Below are positions 12,401 through 26,100 of a stretch of DNA of 64,000 nucleotides, one piece after another. Source of the stretch: Albula goreensis (Eukaryota > Chordata > Actinopteri > Albuliformes > Albulidae); assembly GCA_022829145.1 (NCBI GenBank), contig CM040764.1, positions 15,785,670 through 15,849,669 of the forward strand, in the 5' to 3' direction. The position numbers and the translations under genes are program-made. The first letter of the stretch is position 1. Every line of letters begins with the position of its first letter. Under the pieces are notes generated by a model. That model was not told where the DNA came from and ran no database searches. It saw only the letters and a program-made list of their open reading frames with translations.

Positions 12401-15400
12401 AATATACTGCACACAAAAATAATTCCCTTGCTAAACTGATTTATGAGAATAAGCATAGGCGTACATCGGATATAAATTCACTTTGGCCTGTCCATTTTGG
12501 GTCGCGTAGGAATAAAAGACATCTGTGAAGCAATTGCATGAATGTATGCTGATGTGCTATATGTAAGTGCTCTCAGGAAGTACGTTATAGTTTGTTGACA
12601 AGGTATTGACTGAGTTTTTGTGTATGAATTAAAAAGAGATTGTCTGAGCATCATATTAACATCAAACATATTTTCCCTTGAATAAGATATTGTCAGCATG
12701 CTTATACAAAACGTTTTGCATTTTATTCATTTATGAAGCTGGATAATTATTGAAGAATTTCGGGTAACAGCTTTTTCAGACACACAAATTGAGGGGGACA
12801 TTACTCTGGCCTCAAAGTAGAAGTACTACCAAGAATTATTTGCACCTGTGCAGTAAAGCAGGTCCTAACTGAGTTCACTAATTAGCTCATGTACTTACCT
12901 GAGGAGTTGTGCTTCGACGTTTTCCAGCTCTGCGTGCTGTAAATAGCACTAAAACAAGGTTCTTTTCTTAAAATCATAATTTTGATCATTAATGCTATTA
13001 TGTAGTGCAAATAAAAGCTTGCCCAATGATTATGAGAGAGGGCCCTTGACTAACTTTTTTTTCCTCAGACTGTATCATAATCTGTTAATGAGTTTTCACA
13101 CCTGCAGCCCTTTGTCATCTTGCATAATTCACATTAATGGTTAATTCTGAAGAATAACATGTTATTCATGTCATAAAACATAAATTGTATTATCTTGTGA
13201 AATTGGTCACAATATTCTTAACATTTTAGTCAGCTTTGTATAACTTACTTGATTAAACAAAATACAACAGAAAAAGTAAATACACAACTGTACTTACCAT
13301 AGGATTATTTTCCACAGGTTGTGGAAAAAACAGAAACAGAACAGTGGTAGGTTTTGGGTGTCAGAGGATTTACCCTGAGATTGCGTAGCACATTTCTGGC
13401 CATAGAAGGAAATGTTGACATTGATAGTTTCATAATGGAAGTGAGTGATCACCCACACCATGCCTTAAAGGACTTATTTAGGTTAGAGAGGGGTGTCCTT
13501 CAAAATCACAGTTACCAGTTTTGTATCTGAAAAATGCCTGGATTTTTTAAAAATACAAATGCAGTTGAACACAAATTTCACTCAGAATTTACAGTGATAT
13601 TATGCACCACAATGTGTACAGTATGTTTGGTATAACTGCTATATTTTGGTGGACAGTGCCCTCTCGTGAAGAAACAAGTGACACCGGACATAACATACAA
13701 CAGGCTTGACCAAGGTTCGATATCTTCCCCTGAAATACGCTGTATAAATGTTCAGTTTACAAAGCCTGCATTTAAAAGTTATGTGACTGTTTGAAATTTA
13801 CATTTGATTTAATTTAAATGTAAAATATGCACTTCTGTATATTTCATAACCATAAACTTCACCAGATCTGACCCAAAGCAGGTCATTTTGAATATTGTTT
13901 AACAAAATATAAAGGCTTTTACCTGTGAATTACAAGTGTTTAAGTTTCGTGAATATATTTTTATATAATAATAAACTTGAATTTGAGGTTAAAGATCCTT
14001 TTACAGATGGTCAGTTATGATGAGAAATAGGTATAGCCTGATAGCATTGCTTGACAATAATGTCTTTTGGCAATATTGGTCACCTTTAATTGTCTCTGAC
14101 TGTCAAATGCACACAGTTTTAAGTATTGCATGTAGCTTTGCAACGGAATAAAGAAAATAATTTGTCAAAAGATGTTGAATATTTTAGTTTTATTGATATT
14201 TCTATTATACAGTTGGCTTTGAAGCCAATTAGGGTGGTATAGCACCCACATATTTATGACATGAGATTGATAGCTGCACTGTTCGATTATGTCCACATTC
14301 AGAAAATATGAACACTGCATTGGATCTAGTGCCACCTGCTGGAGGCTTCTAAAACTGGCGGCTTCGAAAAATCTGTTTCCCTGTACATGTATACATGTTA
14401 TATATTTACACACAGTAAAAGTATTGAATTGGTTTGTTTTCAATTAAAATGTTCAGCCACAAAATTCTGTTTGAGGGCAATGAGAAAATGTTTCCAAAAC
14501 TATAGAAATACACTGGAGACCTACCTAATCTGCACTTTTTCATTCTTTCAATGGAACTGTGCTTATTAATTCACATTCAACAACATACCAGCACAATACA
14601 GCAAATCTTAGTCTGATATCTGCACACATGAAAAATATTCAGTCCCAGCTACTGTCTGCTAGTCATTGTTCCCATAAGCATTCCTCACACTGGCCTGACT
14701 GATGGCTGTGTTAACATTGTCAGTTGGGTGACGGGTTGCCAGATATTGTACAGACCTCATGTGAGTACCCCCACCCCTCATCAATATTGATTGCACTGGC
14801 TCCAGTTTCCAGCTCCACTACTTCTCCAGGGTGAAAACTCTGTGACTCTTCCATCAATTTTGTACTCACACTCACATACACAAAGGGTGTGATAGTCTGG
14901 GAGATCTGGAGATCATTAGCTCTTCTTATGACCTGGCCTATTTACATGGACTACATCCATGCTCATAATTTGAACTTGATTATACATTTTCATATGCAAG
15001 TACTGGACAAGCTGGACACAGTCCCCACAGACCACTGAATCCTCCAGGGTTAATCCACATCCAGAGTCTTAACATATGTGTTTGGCTGCCATCAGTTTCT
15101 CTATAATTTCTCACCAAAGGCCAGCCTCCCATTCTCAATGGCATTACTATGCACTCCATAAATGAAAATGATAGATATGCTCAAATTAGGGCAATATATA
15201 GGGACCACACACTACGAAAGAGATCATAGAGAAAGGGCTGCATGAAATGCATGACTGTGCCCCTCTATCATCATAAATGGCACAGGCTAAATAGCTGAAT
15301 ATTATAATGCAAGTGTAAGTAGATACCAGGGGCTGGTTCCCTTTTAATTTTTTATTTCCTTCCAGAAACTATTTTTGATTGTTTATTCTGTGTTCTGGTC

Positions 15401-15887
15401 AGTTCAGTTTGTAATTGAAAAGAACACTTGGTCATTTATTCAGACCTGTTTAACCAACAGCCCAAGGAAATGATGATTATATCAACTGAGGTACAGGTAT
15501 AGGGGGTTACAATCTCAGTCATTAAACTGTAAGATTTGAAATGGGTTTTTTTCCTAAACCATGTACAGGATATGCATGTTTACAAAAATATTTTTATATT
15601 AAGAATAATACAAAAATCCTGAGTCATTTTCTTGTTTTATCATTGAGAAGCCCTTCTTTCTATTAAGGTTCCGACAGACTTATTTCACTCTCTTTCAAAC
15701 AAAGAGACTTTACTTACCTAATCTCAGTGACTGTATTTACCTCATCTCAGTGTTCACAAACAGCACTTCACCTTGTTTACGAACACTGCGATTAATTTTG
15801 TAGAGTCACATGCAATGATCATACCTGGGCAGCATTAGAGAAGGAAGACCTTAAATTATTCAACTTTAAATTACATTGATAAATGTA

Positions 15888-15918
<31 letters not shown>

Positions 15919-16100
15919 GTACTAAAATATAAAATATTTTACAGGAACATTGTAATTAAAGTGAATTGCGCATAAAATTATTCGAAGTTAAAAGTTTAAA
16001 ATGATAGGTATGTAAATTAAATGCAAAACTATGCATTTTGTGAAGAGGAGACCAGGTTTGAATGCCACATACACACAATCACAGTGCGCCATCATACAGA
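12401..16100. other. Intergenic region between lrrc8c and gtf2b
   Basis: AT-rich DNA separating two head-to-head genes. No convincing open frame, tRNA or intact transposon is seen. It contains a 23-nt A run at 15896-15918. Several minus-strand GTAAGT donors (for example at 12898 and near 13296) suggest alternative lrrc8c leaders may lie here, but I cannot define exons. Confidence 0.4.
15896..15918 (+). repeat. Poly(A) tract, 23 nt
   Basis: Simple run of A in the lrrc8c-gtf2b spacer, with no recognisable retroposon attached. Confidence 0.9.
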
Positions 16101-16149
16101 AGAGAAAACTGTACATCGAAACGCAATAGTTTACCATGTGACCAAGAAA

Positions 16150-16278
16150 ACTCGTGTCAACAGCCTTTGGTCACGTTACGTTAACGTCGACGTCATACGT
16201 TTCGACTGAAGTCTCATCGTGGTGGAACTATATACTGCGCCTAGCTAGTCATTGTTGGCAGATGTAAGAAGAAGCAGT
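16150..16278 (+). promoter_or_regulatory. gtf2b: gtf2b core promoter
   Basis: Just upstream of the gtf2b start codon lie a cAMP-response-like element (GACGTCAT, 16189-16196; 7 of 8 bases of the consensus on the other strand) and a TATA-like TATATA at 16229-16234, set in a locally CpG-rich stretch. Transcription would be expected to start around 16255-16265, leaving a short leader. Motif reading only. Confidence 0.45.
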
Positions 16279-18988
16279 ATGGCGTCGACTAGCCGGTGAG
16301 TAATTTCTTAATTCATTATTGGGTAAAACACATGAAATACCTCACAAACAAAGGGGGGAAATAAATGAACGGTTTGTGGTAACGCCTAGTCGTTATTTAT
16401 GTGTTGTTAGACGCAAAACGTGAAGCTGCTAGCTATATAAATGAATGTCAAAGATTGTAAGGCTATGCTAACAAGTTAGCCTACCTAACTAACATTACTG
16501 TGCGTGGAACAGTGGTGCATTGTCCCTTGTTTTATTTATCGTTGTTCATCCAGTGACAGTGTAAGACCAGCAGCGTTATGGACGCTGGACTTTATAGCTA
16601 GCTCATGATAACTGTTTCAGTAATTGCTAAGTAATGAGCAAATGAACAAGCTTTAACAAGTAACTGGGTCTCTACAAAAATTGGACTGAGATATATATCT
16701 ACTCGATGCTAGGATAGCTGTATGGCTACGTACCTAGTTTGCCGGGAATTTACCTAACGGCACAGTAGCTATCGTAACCCAAGTGGTACTGTAATCGACT
16801 ACAGTGTCGCCCGAATAGACTGATAACCCACGGTATTATCTAACGTTTGCCAATAATCAGGCTAGTTTTTCAACTAGCTAAGTCTACCTAAATAATTGTG
16901 TGTCCCAAGTACAACAGTAATTCCAGTTTTCGTTAACTTAGCCGCTACTTAACACTTGAAATAAAGTGTTATCAGGAGCTACCTAAATTACTTAACAAAC
17001 AAACCCAATGGTGGTCTGCGTTACTGTCTAGGATATTGCACTGCATTTTGAGAGTAACCAAAGACTGATTCTCATCAATTTAGACATGGACAAGCGAACT
17101 TAACCACGAACGTTTGGACACAAAGACTAAAGGATGATTAACCTCACTATTCGTGTGCGGTTCAGTTTATATTGCGGTAGTTTTACCTCCGTTCGTTTCT
17201 CTGTTAATGTTTTTGTAGCTAATTTGGTAATGTCAGTGGAACGTCATGCAGCGTTCAAGCAGTTTGGCATCCATCATCTGAAATTATTTAAAATTGTTCG
17301 TGAAACTAACTCATGCAACTAATTTGTTAGCTACAAGAACACAATGTCAAATATCAATTAATAACGTGTTATATTTGTTCCAGCAATATTAATAGTTGTA
17401 GTTGTAAGAATTGGAGCTCATTTATTATTGATCCCGTTTTTTGGCTGGCTTTGTATTGTTGAAGTACGTTTGCAGGCTTGCCAATACGGTAAATTAACTT
17501 TCTAGGATATCTATTAAGTAACGTTGTCTCTATGAGCTTTGTGACTTCAGACAAGAAAAGCGAGTTCACTCGAATGAGGTCATACTGACGTGTGGCTGAT
17601 TGTTCAGATGTTTTGAGGAAGGTATAGGCCTATGTCTTTTTCCAGACAGTGCAGTTCGTAATCCGGTAAGGTTTCATGAGAATTAACTAGCAACCTGTTA
17701 ACCTGGAAGGTTCTTTGTGGTGCCGAACCAACTTATTAACAGAGCACATAACTTCACCTTAATCAATATTAATGTTCACCAGTGCACCAGAGTGGTTCTG
17801 GAGTAAAGCGCTCTGAATTTTCTCATGCCTGGCAACGGAGATAAGATTTAAATGTTTCTCAACGACCACAGTGCGCACCGAGTAGTAATCTGTAACGTTG
17901 GCACTACCTTAGTTTTATCAGCGGGCCAGATTGAATATTTTTGCTTCTACCATATGTGTAACAGATGGGTTCAAGCGTTTATGTCAGTTCTGACCCAGTT
18001 CTGACTGTCTCTTCAACTTACCAAAATGGTTCTCTATATGATGCAATTGTCAAAACAATGAAAAGGTTGTTCGATTTGTTTCTTAGGGGTAAATTAACAA
18101 AATCAAAGAGCCTACACTTAGTGTTGGCTCAGTGGTTCTGTTTACACTTGGTATGTGGGTCAGAAGGTTGTCTCCTGTTGACTTGGGAAACATATTTACT
18201 TTTCACAGTGGAGATCCCCTTCCCAAGTTGCAATGCCCCAACCACCCAGACGCCCTTCTGGTAGAGGACTACCGAGCTGGGGACATGATCTGTCCAGAGT
18301 GTGGCCTCGTTGTAGGTAGGTGTGCTCTAAATGAATAGGTTTTAAATGTGTACACACATGTTCTTGTTCAGTCCACAAGGAAATAAGGATTGAAAATGAC
18401 CACAGTGGATATTGAAAGGCCCACTTGTCTCATGATGTTTTTCAGTTAAATATCGCAACCTATAGTTAAAAAATTGTGTTGCACAACGAACCAAATGCAA
18501 AATGTAACATGTCAGTGAGGTTATGGAGTACTTTGGCCACTTGTTTATTTCTGACTTCTTCCTTAAACTATTTTTCCACTGTATGCCATGTTGCTTGACA
18601 TACATTTTTTCTTTACTAGAAAATAAGAGTTTTACCTCATTTTACTCATTTAGGCCTTATGCTAAACAGCTGAGCATCTTGAGCATATTTGAGTGGAAAA
18701 CAGGCCATTAAATGGTCAATTGCAGAGGAAAACAGAAAACATAGATCAAATGATGTTTAAATGCCTCAGGAATTGAGTTTATGCCCGATGTTAAGATTAA
18801 CGACTAATTTTTCATTACTTTAAATATCCCATCTGATACAGGGAGCTTTGCATAAGCTTTGGTCCATCATGTGATGGCTCGTGCTCTGTGATTCTGAGGC
18901 AGATTAAGCTGAATCCTTTTATGAAAATATATAGGACTGAACTTTGACAGTGCCATGATTATAGTGACTTTTTTATTGTTTGCTGCAT

Positions 18989-19024
<36 letters not shown>

Positions 19025-20817
19025 CTTTGCAGATGTAGGTGAGAGATATTTATGAGAGAGCTGTCTGGAAATGTTTGACTTCATGTGATGTCCTGTTTTG
19101 TCTGTCCTCACAGGTGACCGGGTCATTGATGTGGGGTCCGAATGGAGGACATTTAGCAATGAGAAAGCCACTAAAGACCCGTCCCGTGTGGGTGATGCCC
19201 AAAACCCACTCCTCAATGGTGGAGATTTGACAACAATGATCAGCAAGGTAATAGAAATTCACAACTAAACCTGGCAAACTTTTTCCATAATGTGATTTTG
19301 GACTGCCTGGCAGAAAAGGTTTCCACTGTGTCCTGCTTTCTAATAAACAGGCAATTTGTCAGTTTATGTGGAGAGACTGTCGTCACCCTTAATTATTAAT
19401 TTGCTATGCATGTCAGAAATGATGGGCCATGTCAGATCAGTAAATGGCAGTGGACCACTAACAAGGTCTATTGTAAATTTTGTTTGCATGGCATTGTTTT
19501 GTTGAAGAAATTTTATTTTTGCTACTATATGTAGTGTATTCGTAAATTAATATTTTGTTTATAAATAACTGTTTCAAATCTCCCAGGGAACTGGTGCAGC
19601 CAGCTTTGATGAGTTTGGTAACTCAAAGTACCAGAACCGCAGGACCATGAGCAGCTCAGATCGAGCCATGCTCAACGCTTTCAAGGAGATCACCACCATG
19701 GCAGACAGAATCAACTTGCCCAGAAACATTGTCGTAAGAATCTGCTTCGTCCGCCTCCTCTCTCCCTTCCCTGTTGGGCAGTCTGTTTTATTTGCCGCAA
19801 AATTAAAACTGCACAGCTAATGACGTGTTGTCTTTTCACTTGTAAGGACCGAACAAATAACTTATTCAAGCAAGTCTATGAGCAGAAGAGCCTGAAGGGG
19901 CGGAGTAACGATGCTATCGCCTCAGCCTGTCTGTATATTGCCTGCAGGCAAGAGGGTGTCCCTCGAACTTTCAAAGGTAGGTGGTGATGCTCTAGTATAA
20001 AGTATTTGCAAGCTTACCTGTTCACTTATTTCCTCCCTGGTGCATTATGTCTTAACTGAAGGGAAAATGGTACTTAGTCTAAGAAAAAATACTTCTGCTT
20101 CCTTTCCTCTGAACCTGCTTTTACTTCATTTTTTAAAAATTGATTGTACATAGTGGGGAAAAATAAAGTGACCTGCTTTCCTTTTCATATTCAGAAATCT
20201 GTGCGGTGTCCCGAATTTCCAAGAAGGAGATTGGCCGGTGTTTCAAGTTGATCCTGAAGGCTCTGGAGACCAGTGTGGATTTGATAACAACAGGAGACTT
20301 CATGTCCCGTTTTTGCTCAAACTTGGGCTTGCCCAAACAGGTGCAAATGGCTGCCACATACATCGCCAGAAAAGCGGTTGAGCTGGACCTGGTTCCTGGC
20401 CGTAGCCCCATCTCTGTAGCAGCAGCTGCCATATATATGGCTTCCCAAGCATCTGCTGAGAAGAAGACACAGAAAGGCAAGCCCTGCCCCGACTTCTCCC
20501 AACACTATTTATGTCTGCCAGTCTTGTATCGCTCCACAATCCTCTTGTAAAGAAGAGATTGTTCACTACCCAGATAGGAATGTAACTGTTGAATAATTTC
20601 TCAAGCTCAATCAACTGACAACTGTGTGCATTTGTTACCAGGTGGCTGTTAAAATGATGAGATTTTTTTTTGTTCTTTCCCAGAAATCGGAGACATTGCA
20701 GGAGTGGCTGACGTCACCATCCGGCAGTCCTACAGACTCATTTACCCCCGTGCTGCTGATCTTTTTCCTCCAGATTTCAAATTCGACACTCCAGTCGACA
20801 AACTGCCTCAGCTGTGA
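16279..20817 (+). CDS. gtf2b: General transcription factor IIB (TFIIB)
   Basis: Seven coding exons: 16279-16295, 18209-18315, 19114-19247, 19587-19733, 19847-19976, 20195-20476, 20684-20817. All phases match and the product is 316 residues, the same as human TFIIB. It starts MASTSR. Seen: the N-terminal zinc ribbon with ligands C15, H18, C34 and C37; the B-reader/linker with E51 and R66 kept; then two cyclin-like repeats to the C-terminus VDKLPQL. TFIIB is the single-copy Pol II factor that bridges TBP at the promoter to RNA polymerase II and helps choose the start site. The sixth intron (20477-20683) begins with GC instead of GT, in the context AAAG|GCAAGC expected of a GC-AG intron; no GT donor keeps the frame. 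Divergent from the ribbon, the first residues differ from human (GDPLPKLQ against LDALPRVT). Confidence 0.98.
16296..18208 (+). other. gtf2b: gtf2b intron 1
   Basis: A 1.9-kb first intron following a 17-base coding exon. It starts with GTGAGT and ends TTTTCACAG. No transposon or RNA gene is recognised. The open frame near 17965-18338 is intron running into exon 2, not a separate gene. Confidence 0.9.
18990..19024 (+). repeat. Poly(T) tract, 35 nt, in gtf2b intron 2
   Basis: Uninterrupted T run, followed at once by CTTTGCAG. It forms an apparently excellent 3' splice site (AG at 19031-19032) about 80 bases before the real exon 3 acceptor at 19112-19113. Confidence 0.9.
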
Positions 20818-21155
20818 AATGTGTGCTTTCTACAGTTTCTGCTTTTTTGTATTTTTTTTTTTTTTTTTTAAATTGAATTTCTAAGGAAAATAACTTGATT
20901 TGTTGTTAATACCCAAACCTATGTAAAGAAGTTTGCAGGAATACAAAAGTACAGGACACACATTCCAAAGCTTTAACAAATTGCAGACTGTACTTGCAGT
21001 ATTTCTTTTGTGTGTGTGCGTGTATATACTATATATATAATGATGTCCAGGTGAGAAATGTAATTGGTGTTTAATTGCAGTTTAATGGCTGGTTTAATAC
21101 TGTACTCTTTTCTTTTGTAGGAAATGAGCGAGTTCTATTTTGTTAAGTGGTATGC

Positions 21156-21161
21156 AATAAA
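21156..21161 (+). terminator. gtf2b: gtf2b poly(A) signal
   Basis: AATAAA about 340 bases after the stop codon, followed by a T-rich element as expected downstream of a cleavage site. Predicts a 3' UTR of about 0.36 kb. Confidence 0.65.
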
Positions 21162-23100
21162 AAAAACATGTTTTTTTCTGAACAGCACTTAGTTTTACAT
21201 GCATTACCATTTTGTGTTTAAGGTGACCTTATTGACACATTCAAATGGAATTGTAAATATTTTAATACTGACACAACACACTGCTCGGTGTGACTTTTGA
21301 ACAATTATGTTCTGGATTATCTACATGAAAATCAGTTGTATTTTTCCCATTTGTCGTAGAACTTATGAGTGCGTCGTTTCAACCCAGTTAAACTAGCTAC
21401 TACACATGCTGCACTCTGATGTGACCACATTTGGATTTTTTTTGTGGTTTAGTGGTTATGAGGTGTTACTCCATTTAATCTTTATTGTAGTTTTAGCCAA
21501 CATTTTTAAAGCATTTAGGCAGGGATTTGAGTTTAAAGTGTGCAAGGGAAGGTTATGTAATTATCCCTTTAACATTGCCATAAGTTAAAATGTTCATTTA
21601 AAATCAGTTTGTCAGTATATTGACTTGTACCCAAGTAATGATCCATGTTCGGAAAATGGATAATTTAGTTTGAAACCAGTGAAGCACTTTATGAATGCAA
21701 AAGAAAACATATGGGCAATGGATACTGACTTCATTGTTTAGCTCATGCTATACCTTTTTCTTTATGCACCAGCAGGTAAAATATTCCTGTCTGAACAAAG
21801 TTGTTTGCACTCCATGGCCATTGCTTCAGTGTTGATGTAGAACACCTCTGTACATTTGGAAGAATTACATGTAATTTCCCACTTTTCTCCTACCTGTATT
21901 GCCTAATAAGTGGCTTGTAGAATCCTCTTTCTCCCCTTTTATCTCCACCTGTTTGGAACCATAAGTGAATTAAAAGGTTTTGCTAATGTCCTTATTAAAA
22001 TCTTTGTTTAAGCATCATGAACATGTCAATATTGTTTTTCAAATGGAATACATATTGGTATGGTTATTTTTGCATGTGATGTGCAGCGTAAATTGGCGAC
22101 GTGTGATGTTTGCAGTATTCCAGGACTTTCTTATTTAGGATGGCCAAAAACAAATCCACAGACACTTATAATCCCAGCCAGTGCTCACTGTTGAACCTGT
22201 TCACATGGTCCAATTGTGAAGTATTTTGGGGGTCAAAAAAAAATTACAAATTGATTCATGTTTTTCCAGAATAGTTTAAAACATACAATGTATGTACTTG
22301 TGTTCCATACACAATAGTCACAATCTCATCTGAAATTGAAATGTGATTGGATTATGTCCTGAGTACTTCTGAATACTTCTTGGGTATTTCCTCCCAAATG
22401 TTAATGCTGGCCAGGGTGTTGGGCATCTGTGGGTATTTAAAATGGTGTTTTCCATTGGTTGAAAATGTATGTTTAAACACCTCTGAATGTATTCTCCACA
22501 TTTACAGTACAGTAGCCCCTCTTAGCAGTTGCAGTGGAGATGCAAATTGTTCTGTGAACCAATTTGCAGAAACTGGTACACTGAACACTGGTGCTGAGCA
22601 TTAATTGCTCTTAATGTAGAGTAAATGGATTTGTGGAGGAGTGCCTCACTGGTAACATGATCTTGGTTAAATGGGGTCGTTGGTTCAAGACAATATAGGC
22701 CTGGGCAGATTCATTCTAATGTCAAACTGCTGAAGCTACACAGATTGTCGTCTTGGTAAGTACTTGAGTGGGAGAACATGTTGAGGAAACTTTGTCCCTG
22801 GAAGAAAGAATGACTGGTGAGTCACTCTTCCCTGTGTACCAAAAGGAACTCTCGTCCTGACACAGCGATGAAGACATTGTTCCGGAGAAGATTCTTTTCA
22901 GTTGAGTTGTTAAAATTAAGGTCCTAATTTACAGAGAATTTGCCCTGGAATTTTTTTTAGAAAGAGGAGGGAACAACCCTGGTGTCCTGATCAAATCATA
23001 ACTGAATCTGAATCTGTGGCCAAAGCAACCCCTGTGTCTGACCGGCCATATAATCCCTTCCCATGTGACTGTTTACATTTCAGATGTCTTAATGTTAAAG
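21162..23100. other. Intergenic region between gtf2b and znf326
   Basis: About 1.9 kb between the predicted gtf2b 3' end and the first znf326 exon. Only short, unconvincing open frames. A longer gtf2b 3' UTR could extend into it. No repeat or RNA gene was recognised. Confidence 0.45.
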
Positions 23101-23178
23101 TAATTGGTGTTAGTCGTGCTTGTAGCTATATGGCACCGTTTCTCCTCAAGTTATTATTTCTGCAAAGGACAACGAAAC

Positions 23179-26100
23179 ATGAAACTGCAAGACTATACTA
23201 TGCAGCTACGAGCTCTCCTCGGTAAAGTCGCGGAACTAAAGGACAAAGGGAAAGCACTTCCATCCGGGACAGTTTTTCAGATACACAAGAGCAACGATAG
23301 GCGTACTCCTGCACGTAAGTTTTTTCTAAGTATTCTCAAAATAATGTATTTGAATTGATGAAATGTGTCAAAGCACGTATCTGTTGGTCTTGTTCAAATT
23401 ATACGTCAGGAATAATTTGGATAATTTTCTGTTTCGAATCGAAGTTACAGTTTCTGGCATACACTCAAGACTAGGGCCAAACAGACGATGCAATGGTATC
23501 TGCAGTTGTTTTGTTTTGTCGTAAGTGCGAGCATTCTAGACATCATCACCATGAAATGGAAGCAATAGGATGCTGAAGGGAGATGCTTAATGATGCACAG
23601 TTTATTGCCTAATATTGTATTAAATGGTAGGATACCAACGAGGACAAGCAGAAAGAGATTACTGGACACATGTTATTGAAATTTGATTTGATTTCATTTC
23701 AAACGCAACAGTAATTACAAGGTCGCAAGTGGTAAATAGTCCTATGTTATTAAAATAGCCCAACTGTTTTTGACAAGAGCAATACTAAAAATACATTGCA
23801 GAAGTAATGGCAACGCTCAAAACAGTCAGTTGAGCAAGGCTTTGAATTAATCTTTTTTGTATAAAAGCGAATAAATGTGTCATCCCTTAGATCATGAATT
23901 ACATGTAAGCAAGAGTTTTAGTCTGACAACTGTGTATCTGTTTGCGTACATTAAGGAAAAGACTGCAGGTTTTAAGAAAGCTTCAGTGGGTCTGTGGTGG
24001 AAAAATGACCTGAGATGTGAACTGAAGCTTAGTTTTTTCCAGCTAGATGATCACAATTATTGTTTTTTTATTGCAATCATAGTCATTCAAGTCTGAAGCT
24101 ACATTTTTCCAGAGTCACCCATTTTCAGTTTATGCATAACTTAATTATCAGTCCACAGCTTTTCTTCTCAGTTTCAGTTAGAATTTTGCATACAAACAGT
24201 TGTCCAGCACAGTGTTTGTAGCTGTGCTAGCTTTGTGGCCATCAGTTGAACAGCTGCACTAAATATGGAATGATTATGAATGGCATCTGTTTGTGTTTTT
24301 CTAGAAATGATTCGTGGAAATCCCAGGGGAAGGTTTGGTGGTCCAGGTTCCCGGCTGTATGAATCATCTTATGGCTATGAGTATGAAAGGTCAGCTTCTC
24401 AAATGATGAGGATTTCCATATGTTTTAATTATTTACTCTCATCCAAATATAAATACATTTTGTATTTCCATTATTTTGTCCTTTATATACACACATACTC
24501 AAAATCTCTGCTTGCTTGCACATGCATATGTTTGAGGTAATTTGAAGGAGTCTACATATGTGTTGCATATTAATGGTAATACCTTTGTGCTGTAAAAGAA
24601 GTTTTAAAATCGACACATAAATGAGAGGTATAACAACAATGAAAGAGTGAATTTTTATTGGTCATTCGTGAGGATTAAATTGTAGTGAAAGTATACCGCA
24701 GGTTTGCAAGTGTAGACTGAACAGATCGTCTTTAACTGTTTTAATGATGATGGCTTTGGCCTTGATGCAGTATGTGACCAGACCTATTCCTAAGGCTGTG
24801 CTGTAGACGTGTAATTCATTGCCTGCATTACCAGTGTTAAACAGAGCAAACACTGTGCATGACATGGAAGATCATTCACGTGAAAGTGCTATTACTAATA
24901 ATACATGTAAATTTGTTTCTTTTTCCAATGTCAGTGTCCTAACCCTGACTTTGAGATAGGATAGTAATGTAGAAGTTTAAATGATGCAGATGCATGAAAA
25001 AAATATTGAAATGTTAATTTGTGATTTTGGTTGAATTTGGGTATTGAAACCTGTTTGAGCTTCTCCATGTAGCTTTCTGCTCTTAGCTGCTTTTTAGTCA
25101 GACATAACTGAAGAAAGTAATTGGGCATAGTGCAGGGTAAGCATGTGGCTTGATGACTAGGAAACTAGCTGTTTAGCCCATGTGGGTATAAATTTAGATG
25201 TTAGGTGAGACTCAAATTGCTTCAGTATGTATCCTGATTACAGTTGGATATTGATGGTGATGCATTGGGTCTTTCTTTGTGCCACAACCTGCTAAGACAC
25301 TAAAGATGTGGCATAATGATGCTTCATACAGTCTGATGATGACTCCTGGTCATGCTAGTGAGTTCTGCTCATCCCAGAAAATTAGAGCAGGCTGTGACAT
25401 GAACTGGTAAAGGCAGGGTTTCATTTGCTGGTCTCGCCCTTTTCTCACCGCTAAAGAGCACGGCGTGTCCTCGATCAATCAGTCACCAGCAGTGTAATGT
25501 GTGAAAATCCACAGCGTTCATTGTAACATGACTGATGTGATGTTTGCTTTTAGCTACTCAGAAACGGAGGACACACTGACACCATCCTCTGGAAATGGAG
25601 GTATGTTTTAGTAATACCTTTTCAACAATATCATACATAATATCAGTGTAATATCTTGTGTTATATTAATTCTGAGGACTGATATTATGGAGTCATCCAG
25701 ATATGGGGTCTGAAGTTTGGGGGTACTTTCTCTTTGCAGAAATCCAGCATGGCTATGTTAGGAGAAGACTTGCACCCCCTACCCCTCGTCCTATTGAACA
25801 CTATGACTATTTTGAAACAAGTAGTTCTGAAAGGTAGGGATATTTCCTACTTTTGGTTTCCGCTCTTGCTTTATATTGGAGGACCATATTTTTTTTTTTT
25901 TTTTTTTAGCTTTGTGAAGTTTTCTGGAAAAAAAAACTTTCCAGGAAAAAGACGTTTTTACTTGAAAATGGTTTGGATTTCTTAAAATCTAAATGTGTGA
26001 CTGTGAAATGATAAAAATATAAAACATAGGGACAGTAAAATGCTATGCATAGGACCAAGATTAATATTTTGCAAAATACATACTTTATAATTGTATGTAT

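Noticed and set aside
12233-12456. Opposed 68- and 71-codon frames at the CpG patch
   Set aside because: Better explained as promoter and non-coding exon of lrrc8c; neither reads as a protein.
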